The notes under the pieces: model-generated
Databases searched by the model: none
What the model was told of the DNA's origin: nothing
The model's input: only the letters and a program-made list of their open reading frames with translations
Part shown: in pieces, positions 12,901-24,900 of the stretch
Position numbering within the stretch: the first letter of the stretch is position 1
Layout: every line of letters starts with the position of its first letter
Assembly (NCBI GenBank): GCA_903813345.2
Contig: CAIIXF020000011.1
Span: 24,792,166 to 24,856,165 of the forward strand
DNA: 64,000 nucleotides
Source: Owenia fusiformis
Lineage: Eukaryota > Annelida > Polychaeta > Sabellida > Oweniidae
Direction: 5' to 3'
Position numbers and translations under genes: made by a program

Positions 12901-15900
12901 GAATAAATGGTCTATAGAATGTGATATGATGAGCACTATCATCATATCATGAACAGTAAAACCTATCTAATCAAAGCACCACTGGCACTGGCTAAAAGTG
13001 TTTTGATTAGGAAGTGTTCACATCTTGGATAAGGAGGTGTTCTTATTTTTAATTGATTAGGAGGTGTTTACAATTTAGATTAAGAGGTGTTCACATTTTG
13101 GATCAGGAGGTGTTCACATGTTGAACCAGGATGTGTTTACATTTTGAATCAGGATGTGTTCACATTTTGGATCAGGAGGTGTTCATGTTTTCCTGTATAT
13201 ATGCATGCATTGAACTGAAATGTCATTTGAAAAATTTACATTTTTCATTCCAGGCAACAAGAAGCATGCTGTCAAAATCTCTTCATCTAGACCATCTTTC
13301 AAGGAGCTAGCAACAAAGTACCCTGATGTTGAGATAGGTGGACGCTGGAATCCCACAAATTGTACTTCACACCATAAGGTTGCCATCATTATACCATATC
13401 GAGATAGAGCAGAGCATTTACGGGTCTTTCTCAATAACATGCACCCGTTTCTACAAAAACAGGGTCTAGATTATGGGATCTATATTATAGAAGAGGTAAG
13501 ACTTGTGACCTGTTAAGTCTAAGGTTTGAAGTTGATGTATATCACAGAATGTCATCATCTCTTTTGAATAATGGGACAGGGCAGGTTGTTTTTACAAGAA
13601 ACTTCAATATTTTCATTCAATTTATTTTTTAACTGAAAAGCTGCTTATTAGCAGAGAAAATTAACAAGTACAAGCAATGACAATGTCAATTGGGCTTCTG
13701 ATCAAAATTTATCGGAAATCATTTATGATCTAATACGGAAAAAGGCCTGAACATCCAGCACTTTGAATGATTGTTTATTCATTGACTTTTTGATGTTTTT
13801 TAACAAAGGCTTCTAATTATTATCCTGGATACTACATATTGAAATATTTCTTACTTCAAACAGGTACGCCGTCCTTTATTTAATTTGAAAAATAGCTACA
13901 GAGCAGAATGATTTTATCGGAATTTAATTGGCCAATTGGTCATCACTGTGTGTGTAACACTACTCTAGTTTTTAAGGCATAACGGTCAGATCCTCATTGC
14001 TATTTTTGTGGTGCATGCAGGCCCATAGCCAGGATTTGCCAAGGGGGGTTCACTTTTTGAAAATTTCCAAGGGGGGTTCACTTTTGACAATTTTGGTCCA
14101 AAAATGGCCAAAATCGCTTAAAATGTGCTCAGAATGATGAAAAACTGCATGATTTTGAAAGAATTTTTGGCCCATCAAACCCTTCCCCTGGCTCCGGGCC
14201 TGACATGTTATACATGTAGGCACTATTTTGCCTAGCCAGCAACCCACATAAACTGTTAGCAATCAGTTTCTGTAACAATTGTTACACTTGTATAACCATT
14301 TACAGGTGGTGGCATTTTGTTTATACCTTACTTTAAATCTTTCATGTTCACTATCATGAAATCTCTTAGTTTATCATTTTTATCCCATTGAACGAAGTTC
14401 GGAGGGATATAGGGAACGCCTCAGTCTTTCCGTCGTTTTAATTTCAATATAGTTTCCTATCCAGACCTTTCAGGAAACATTCCAAGAAAACAATCATATG
14501 GAGTCTATGTGTCACGGATAATAAGAATATCAAGAGTCTGCAGTGATGAAAAAATTGCTTCCGAAAGAATCCTTGGGGAAAAAATGAAATATCTCTTAGG
14601 ATATAAAAAACATTGTCAGCATATATCAAAAAGACAATTGCAAAAAATAAATGGATACAGATAAAATACAAAAAGCCAAAAAATCAAATATTAAAGATAT
14701 GGTCAGAGACTAATAAGGAAATGAGAAAAAAACAACAAGAACCAATAGAATCTAGATATCAGGCTCCGAAATGAGGGTAAACTTTAGAAGAAAAACAGCA
14801 ACTAAAACAAACATCGATAAAGACAAAGGGGAAGGGGAGTGTTACTGGTACAGAAAGCTTTAACCAACCGACGTGTAGTCACAAGTCTGCAGACCCGACA
14901 CCAAACAAGACCAAAGAGGAAAAGTAATATGGAGAAAGAAGACCAAGAAAGAAGAAACTAAAGAAGACAAGAAAGTAACAACAACAGAAAAAGAAAAAAC
15001 TAAGAAGACAAAGAGTGAAAGAAAAAAACAAATAAAATCAGAAGAAATAAGAAGGAAACAACAGCAACTGCAAATAGATTTTCAAGCTGGACTGAATGAT
15101 GATGACATGAACAGCATATAAACAAAACATCCGTCTGTCTAGGCAATTACTCAAATACCGTTGCCCCAATTTTGTTCATATTTTATACACATGTGCTCTA
15201 TGGGGGTGGAAGTTCTGCTTGAAAGCCGATTTTCAAAATAGGTGCTCGTTTCAAAATTTAGGTACAGTATATAAAACTGGAATAGAAATGTGTTTTAAAT
15301 GTAAAAAAGTTATATAGGACATTAATAATGCTAGACATGTAAATATTGAAGAAACACATGGCAGCCATCTTGAAAAATGGCAGCTTTTACACGCTATTTT
15401 ACAATTTTTGCTATTACTTGAAAAGTAGTGGAGCGATATTGTTCATATTTGATATGTTACTACTTATTAGCATGGCTCACTGTTTTATGACACTTTGCCT
15501 AGAAGGTAGTCATTTTGAATTTTTGCTTTAACTGAGACTGTAGCAGAAGGATTTTGTAAAAATGGCAGCCATGGCTGTTGGATGGGATTTGCTACGCTTT
15601 GGCGTTAGTGTTGTCTAGTTTCACACTGCTGATGTGGTATGTTAAAAAATGATTCTTTCTATTAGCTGCAGACACATGTATGTTATATATAATTGCTATA
15701 TGGAAATAAATCATCAATAAAAAAAATACCAGGTTGTTGATAAGTATAGCTTATTCAATTTTTTCCAGGCCCCGCCAACAAAATTCAACAGAGCGATGTT
15801 GATGAATATTGGCTTTAATGAAGCCAAACGCATGTACAACTACGACTGCTATATATTCCATGACGTAGATTTACTACCGGAGGATGATCGTAATCTCTAT

Positions 15901-18900
15901 ACATGTCCAGAAAGCCCAAGACACATGTCTGCAGCTGTAGATTCACTAGGATATAGGTAACCCACCCATGCCATATAAAATTAAGCTATGAAAGGCTTTA
16001 ATATTGGTCATAAACAATTCAAATCGAGCATTGACATTGTCTCATTTCAGTAAGATGAAAGAAACATGTTTAAAAAATGTTTAACTTTGGTCAATGACTT
16101 CGGAGGAAATTTTAGCCATATAGAGAAAGTTGTCCTTCTGGCAACAACAAGTTCTGATTGGCTGAGCGAGTTCAGGGGTTTCTCTTTAATTGAATGAGGA
16201 CCCTGGGATGTAGACGACATCTTTTAAAGTCCTAAGTGAAATTAATGCAAATTGTACTTACATATGGTCACAGTGGTCAAAGTCAATTTTGCTGTTTTAA
16301 AAACCATGTACCAAAAATTCTGGTGATATTTTTCTGAATCTATGTTACCATTGTACTGTTTCACTTGTAGGTTACCATACATTGATATATTTGGAGGTGT
16401 GAGTGCAATGAAGAGAGAACACTTTAAGAAGATCAATGGTTTCTCTAATATGTTTTGGAACATGAAATAACATGACATATTGTAGTGATATGTTACCATT
16501 GTACTGTTTCACTTGTAGGTTACCATACATTGATATATTTGGAGGTGTGAGTGCAATGAAGAGAGAACACTTTGAGAAGATCAATCATTCAATGGTTTCT
16601 TCAATATGTTTTGGAACATGAAATAACATGGCATATTGTGGTGATATGTTACCATTGTACTGTTTCACTTGTAGGTTACCATACATTGATATATTTGGAG
16701 GTGTGAGTGCAATGAAGAGAGAACACTTTGAGAAGATCAATGGTTTCTCTAACATGTTCTGGGGCTGGGGTGGAGAGGACGATGATCTTGCAGCCAGGTC
16801 AGTATAGTGTTAAAAATTTTCATTCGATTTAAAGGAACATTCCTCATTTACTATGTTGCAACTCCCTGTTAGTTTGAAAAAGTAAAAGCCTATTAAAGTC
16901 TATGGGAGGCACATTGGAGAATATTGAGGAACACAAAATCGTATTTTTGTAGTAAGAGGGTAGTGTCAGGCCCATAGCCAGGGAGGTTCAGGGGGTTCTA
17001 CCAACCCCTCCCCTCCTCCTGGCCAAAATTCTTTCAAAATCATGCAGTTTCCGCCATTCTGAGCATGTTTCAAGAGGTTTTGGACTAAAATTGTCAAATG
17101 TGAACCCCCTTGGAAATTTTTGAAAAGTGGAACCCCCTATTGGAAAATGTTGTTGCTAGATGAAAAGGATTCCTGATCAAACTAATTGAAAGGGCAGATT
17201 CTTGATAGATTGAAGACTTACTTTGTTTGGTTCTAGGGTGAAGCATCATAAACTGAAAATAACACGTTACCCAATGGAAATAGCCCGCTATAAGATGATA
17301 AAGCATGCCAAGGATACTCCAAACCCTAGCAGGTAAGTCTATGCCAGAGCCACAGATTCCCACACGCCAGGACGCCAGATGCGCCTAACTTTGGCCCCGG
17401 GCGCCAAACAAATCAAATTTACACATATTCCTGGCGTACAGGAGTTCCCACTATAATATACCTGTTATCCTATCATTTCAATCGTGAAAATTGGTGAAAA
17501 GACGAAGATTTCACGTGAATTTATTGCTGCTTTTGCTAGATCAGCTGATCGATATTTACAATTTTTTCGAAAGTGTGCTTTCCCGGCATCAATTTAGTGG
17601 TAAGAATGTAATTGAGATCGTTGATAGGCCCGATTGACGCGCAAAGTATGCTGGGAACTATTCCTTATCTTGAAGTTTTAATATTTTGTCTCCCTTTTGT
17701 GTCTCGCGTTTTGATTGGTCTAATTTTCGGCAATGTGAATAATTTGACCAATCATTGTGCAGATAAGTTTTGAATTTGAATTTACCGCCATTTTAAAGTT
17801 CATCATGAATTCTTTGACCAATCAGCTTCATTCCCTCTGACCTTTCACATGTGGTCATGTGACCAAAACATCAAAACATGGATTTGGAAAAAATATTTAC
17901 TTTTCTCTAGTTTTGATCATTTTTAGCTGATCATATCTTCTTAATGAATAGAAATGTGATCAGTTCAGACCAGATTGAAGTTTTCAAGAATATAGGCTGT
18001 GATTATGAGCTCTGTGAGCTTTTGAAAGCCGATAATGGACATTCATATTTGAAAAGATTTTTTTCCAAAAAACGAATCGATTGAAATAAGTTCTGGTCTC
18101 TGACTCCGAGCCGATGAAGAGTCATTCCAGGTGTGAGTAGCGGTTTCAGTGGAGTAATCATAGTATATTTATGTACAGTCATGTTTGTCAACACAGAAAA
18201 ACTGATAGCTGTAGCCATGGGCGTAGCGCCCGGTACGCTGGGTACGCACAGGCGTACCAGATGGTTACCAGATGGAAAAATAGCGCTACGCCCATGATGT
18301 TTTATAAATTGGTGAAGTTATTAAGGATTCAAAGTGCAAATATGGGGGAAAGGTGTTTCAATTCTACTTAATGGATAAAAGTGGTTACCATAGAAATACG
18401 AAAATAATACATTATTGTAAAAAACTTGAATTTTCCTGGAATAAACTATACACTTTGGGTATTTTTAGAAACTAGACATGACAAGGAATGATATGAGCCT
18501 AAAATATTCTAAGATTGAAACAATTGTGTCGTTTTCTTGCTTGCTAGATCTGATTCTCTCTTTAAGGTCTCTTGGTCAATGACAATCTAACAAATGAGAT
18601 TAAGTGTTTTGGGAAAGTGGGACTTCAGCGCTAAGAAGATATAAATGTTCCTGTACCTTAAATATAAAGAAAAAATGTAGGGAATGGGAATTAATAAATA
18701 TTGTCAACGACAGCATTTAGACTAACCACTTAGATCAAGTGCTCTGCAATTTTGGGAAAGAAGGATTTTGAGCACTAGAAATAAAACAGAGATAAAGGTT
18801 CCTGTACCTGAAATATAAAGAAAAAAATATAGGAAATAGGAATTAATAAATATTGTCAAAGACCATATTTATACTACCCGATAGGACCAAGTGCTCTGCA

Positions 18901-21900
18901 ATTTTGGGACAGTGAGCCCTAGAGATGAAACTTAAATGAAGGTTCCTGTCCATGAAATATTAAGAAAAAAATGAAGGGAAATAGGAATTAATAAATATTG
19001 TCAACGACAATTAATCTTTAGACAAAGTAATGAGATCAAGTGCTCTGCAATTTTGGGAAAGTGGGAGTTTTAGCTCTAGATAAAGAAAAAATGGAGGGAA
19101 TAGGAATTAATAAATATTGTAACAGCAATATTTAGACTAACCAGTAACCAATGTGACCAAGTGCTCTGCAATTTTGGGAAAGAGGGACTGTCAACAACAA
19201 TAGTTAGACTAACAAATGAGATCAAGTGCTCTGTAATTTTTGGGAAAGTGGGACTTTGAGCGCGAGAAATAAAACAGAGATAAAGGTTCCTGTACCTGAA
19301 ATATAAAGAAAAAATGTAGGAAATAGGAATTGATAAATATTGTCAAAGACCATATTTAACTACCCAATGGGACCAAGTGCTCTGCAATTTTGGGACAGTG
19401 AGCCCTAGAGATGAAACTTAAATAAAGGTTCCTGTCCATGAAATATTAAGAAAAAAATGAAGGGAATAGGAATTAATAAATATTGTCAAGGACCATATTT
19501 AACTACCCAATAGGACCAAGTGCTCTACAATTTTGGGAAAGTGGGACTTTGAGCACGAGAAATAAAACAGGGACAAAGATTCCTGTACCCGGAATACTTA
19601 GCCATCATTGAATATACTGTATGCCTGAGGTCTGTCTTTAATATAGCCTGAGCTTGCAAGGTCTATATTAAGACAGACCGAAGGCATATGTTCAATAATA
19701 CAAACATAACAAACAAACTTTGTTGTATTACAATTAACTACCCAATGGGACCAGGTCAGGCCCGTAGCCAGGGGGGGTTTGCAGGGTTCGGGCAAACCCC
19801 CCCCCCCTGGCCAAAAATTCTTTCAAAATCATGCAGTTTTTGACCATTTTGAGCACTTAAGTGATTTAGCCTAATTTGGGCCAAAATTGTCAAATGTGAA
19901 CCCCCCCCTGGAAATTTTTGAAAATTGAACCCCCCCCCTTGGCAAATCCTGGCTACGGGCCTGCAGGTGCTCTGCAATTTTGGGACAGTGAGCCCTAGAG
20001 ATGAAACTTAAATAAAGGTTCCTGTCAAAGAAATATTAAGAAAAAAATGAAGGGAATAGGTTATTAATAAATATTGTCAAGGACAATATTTAACTACCCA
20101 ATAGGACCAAGTGCTCTACAATTTTGGGAAAGTGGGACTTTGAGCACGAGAAATAAAACAGGGACAAAGATTCCTGTACCCGGAATACTTAGCCATCATT
20201 GAATATACTGTATGCCTGAGGTCTGTCTTTAATATAGCCTGAGCTTGCAAGGTCTATATTAAGACAGACCGAAGGCATATATTCAATAATACAAACATAA
20301 CAAACAAACTTTGTTGTATTACATACTTTTATTTCCTTGGCTTGTCTAAATCAATGATGTCACATCTTTGCGTGAATGGAATAAAACATGGTGTCATTTA
20401 GATTGTCGTGGTAAAAAGTTTGGCGGCTATACAGAAATATAAAGCTGACCTTCAGCTCCATTGACTTCAATACAAATGCTTTGCTATGTATATAATACAA
20501 AGAGAAAAATTATAGGAATAGGAACTAATAGGAAATATTGTCAACAACAATATTTAAACTAACCAATGAGACCAAGTGCTCTACAATTTTGGGAAAGTGG
20601 GACTTGAGCACTAGAAACAAAACAGAGATAAAGGTTCCTGTACCTGAATTATAAAGAAAAAATGTAAGAAATAGGAATTAACGAGATCAAGTGCTCTACT
20701 ATTTTGGAGAAGTCTACTTTGAGCGCTAGAGATGAAACTTAAATAAAGGTTCCTGTCCATGAAATATAAAGAAAAAATGTAGGAAGTAGGAATTAATGAG
20801 ATTAAGTGCTCTACAATTTGGAAAAGTCTACTTTGAGCACTAGAGATGAGACGGAAATAAAGTTTCCTTTCCATTTAAGATAATTGTAGGGTACAGAGCT
20901 TAAAAATATTGTGAGTGTGTCAACACACTCAGTGATCGGAGAAAATAAACAGAGGGGGAGTACCCGATTTTTGCTTGAAAATTCAACAAACCTGGAAGAT
21001 TTATTTTTTTCAGAGAAAGTTTATGATTGAATTGCTAAATGAATAGGCCCACAACATGGGGATTTTATATGTTAGGTCTTCCAGGATTTTCTTTTTGAAC
21101 CGATAGGCTTCTAAGATATATAAGATCTATTAAAAAAGGCACAGCATCACCAACGTGCAAATGTCAATGTTTTTGCTTTAAATCAAGCAATGGTCTACTT
21201 GACTGGCCTGTAATAAAAACTAAGTGACATTTTTATCACAAAATTAATTAAATGTCATTGCTGGTTTTTTGAAAGTTTTCATATGTTAGATAAAAAATTA
21301 TCAAAATTGAATGGAGGGGGAAGTGATGTGTCTGTAAGACATGATAAGAGATGTAAATTGACTTTATTTCAAGAAATGATAAGATCATAAGTCTGAGAAC
21401 ATGCACAGTATAAAAAATCAACTCGAGTGCCCTAAGTGAGATTATGCCTATGGATATTATGATTTTGATTCATATGAAAAATAACACATTAAAGTTATAA
21501 TGAATGTGTTATGTCTAGCTTATTCAAACAGGTGTCAATGATAATACAATATCAATGATAATGACAAATTCGGAGTCAGAAATGCAATCTGAAAGATGTT
21601 TGTACTTTTTAAAGACGCATTATACTTTCAGTAATGAATTTAAGTTAAGAAAGTTATTGATATTAAATTATAAAAATTATTAACTATAAATATGATGATA
21701 TTACCCACTGTGGTGTTGCATATTTGTATAAAAAGAGTTATACTCTCTAAACTAGTAAGAATTTGATGCAATTTAATGCCATTTTCTTTGATTTATTATA
21801 TTTACTTCAAAGTTTCTGTATTGCATCTAAACAATTTAGATAATGTATGTTATACTGTTATATATTATATGTTTTGTGATTGCTTTGCAATAATTTTTGA

Positions 21901-24900
21901 TATATGCACTGATACGCCCAATTACTAAGGGTGTTGAGTGCACATGCTTTGTACATTCCATTGTTATATTATCATGAAATAAAATAAAAACTAGATGTAT
22001 AAGATTGCAAGCAATCGTATAAAGATTGCAAGCAATCTTACGGAGGCCCCGTAGGCTTTTTTGAACATTTAAAGGTCAGCCAAAGGTCAAATCTTAAAAA
22101 CAAGGACATATATGAACTCCAGGCATCTTGTAGATGATTTTTAAAAAAAAGTTTGGTCAATTTGAAGCAATGTGAAATTTGACCTTGAAAAATTTCAGCA
22201 TTAGACCTTTTTCAGTTTTTGAGGTCCAATATCTCAAAACTGGTGCAGAATTTTAATAGATAATCAATTGTTATTATGTGTAAAACCTTTAGAGGAATAT
22301 ATATCCTGACTTTAATTCAAAAATATTGATTTGTAGTCACAAACTTTGAGAAACTTAGAAAACACAGTTTGTGATCTTGTTTGATGACCTTGACCTTTGA
22401 CCTTACAGGTTTTACTTTTTTAGACCTCAGTATATCTTTTCTGATTGAAGAAACCTAAATTTGAATCCATAAAATCAATTTGAAAAATTAACTTTTTTGA
22501 CCTTTCGAAGGTCACTGAAGGTCAACTAAAGGTCATAGTTCAAAACTAAGGTCAGATTTGAGTTCCTGAGATCTTGTAGATGCTTTTAAAAAAAAAATTG
22601 GTCAATTTAGAGCAAGTTGAAATTTGACCTTGAAAAATTTCGAAATTTGACCTTTTTTCAGTTTTTCAGTTCTAATATCTCAAAACTGGAGCAAAATTTT
22701 AATAAATAGTCAAGTGCTAATATGTGTAGAACCTTTAGAGGAATATATATTCTGACTTTCAGTAAAAAAATTGATTTGTAGTCTCCAATTTTGAGAAACT
22801 TAGAAAACACAGTTTGTGATTTCGTTTGATGACCTTGACCTTTGACCTTGCAAATTTTACTTTTTTAGACCTCAGTGGGTCTTTTGTGAATAAATATACC
22901 TAAATTTGAATCCAGAAAATCGAGTTGAAAAATCAACTTTTTTGACCTTTCGGAGGTCACTGAAGGTCAACCAAAGGTCAAAGGTCAAAAGTAAGGTCAG
23001 ATTTGGAATCCTGAGAACTTGTAGATGAGTTTTAAAAAAACATTTGGTCAATTTGAAGCAAGTTGAAATTTAGTCTTGAAAAGTTTCGAAATGTGACCTT
23101 TTTTCAGTTTTTGAGTTCTAATATCTCAAAAACTGGTACACAATTTTAATAAATAGTCAATTACTAATACGTGTAGAACCTATAGAGGAATATATATCCT
23201 GACTTTCATGAAAAAATATTGATTTGTAGTCACCAAAACTTAGAAACTTAGAAAACACAGTTTGTGATTTAGTTTGATGACCTTGACCTTTGACCTTGCA
23301 AATTTTACTTTTTTAGACCTCAGTGGGTCTTTTGTAATCAAATGTACCTAAATTTGAATCCAGAAAATCAATTTGAAAAATCAACTTTTTTTACCTTTCG
23401 AAGGTCACTGAAGGTCAACCAAAGGTTAAAGGTCAAAACTAAGGTCAGATTTGAGTTCCTGAGAACTTGTAGATGATTTTAAAAAAAAAATTTGGTCAAT
23501 TTGAAGCAAGTTAAAAAATGACCAATTTTTACCATTTTTTGACGTCAATTATCTCAAAAACGTTAAAAAATTAACGTGAACATATAGTGAGTAATTTGTA
23601 GGGAATGCTTATATCTAGTTACATTTTAATTCATCGCAAGAAATAATGAAGTATGAGGACGAAATCTGAGAAACTTAGAAAAAACTTTGATTTGACCTAG
23701 ATTTTGACCTTTGACCTTGACCTAGATAAAAATTCCTTTCCCGGTAAGTTCAACCTAGGTCCCTAGTAGGTACATATAGTAGATAGTTGAAATCTAGTTA
23801 GAAGTAGGAGAAAAAGTGCAGAGAAGAATAAATAATAATAATAAAGAATAACTAGACTTTTGAAGATTGCAAGCAATCTCACGGAGGCCCTCTTAGGCAT
23901 TTTTGACAATTTGAAGGTCAACTAAAGGACAAATATCAAATCTGAGGTCAGATGTGAACTCCTGAAAACTTGTAGATTATTTTCAAAAAAAGATTTTGTC
24001 AATTTGAAGCGAGTTTAAATTTGACCTTGAAAGATTTTGAAATTGACCTTTTTTCAACTTTTGAACTCTTATATCTCAAACTGGGACAAAATTCAATTAG
24101 ATAGTCAATTGCTAATATGTGTACAACCCTTAGAGGAATGTGTTTATTTCGACTCAGGATTAAAAATATTGGTTTGTAGTCGAATTTTGCGAAACTTAGA
24201 TAGCACAGTTTGTGACCTAATTTCATGATCTTGACCTTTGACTTTGAAAAGTTTTACTTTTTTAGACCTCAGTAGGACTTTTGTAATTAAGCTGACCTAA
24301 ATTTGAATCCAAAGACTCAATTTCAAAAATCAACTTTTCTTACCTTTCGAAGGTCATTGAAGGTCAATTAAAGTTCAAAGGTCAAATCTGAGGTCAGATT
24401 TGGACTCCTGGGAACTTGTAGATGAGTTATAAAAAAAATTTGGTCAGATTGAAGCAAGTTGAAAAATGACCTTTTTGACAGTTTTTTTACGTCAAATATC
24501 TCAAAAACGGTAAAAATTTAATGCTGACATATAGTGAACAATTTATAGAGAATACCAAAATGTAGTTTCAGTTTAATTCATCGCAAGAAATAACGAAGTA
24601 TAAGGACAAAGTTGAGAAACTTGAAAAAAATTTAGATTTGACCTAGATCTTGACCTTTGACCTAATTTGATAACCGTGACCCTTGACCTTGAAAATTTTA
24701 CTGTTCTAGAGCTCAGTAGTTTTTTTTTGATTAGGCCAACCCTAAATTTGAATCCAAAAACTCAATTTGAAAAATCAACTTTTCTGACATTTCAAAGGTC
24801 ACTGAAGGTCAACTAAAGGTCAAATGTCAAATCTGAGGTTAAATATGAACTCCTGAGAAGTTGAAGATGATTTTTTAAAAAAAGTTGGGTGAATTTGAAG

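Larger units (their letters stand above)
18560..20890 (+). repeat. array of ~150-bp units with nested insertions
   Basis: At least ten copies of a unit built around ATCAAGTGCTCTGCAATTTT, then GGGAAAGTGGGACTTTGAGC, AAAGGTTCCTGTACCTGAAA and AATTAATAAATATTGTCAA. Examples of the CAAGTGCTCT word fall at about 18738, 18889, 19036, 19222, 19373, 19516, 20108, 20574, 20690 and 20797. Units vary in length and lose parts. The array is interrupted by a foldback (19605-19700, duplicated at 20195-20290) and by a DNA element at 19757. Confidence 0.9.
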
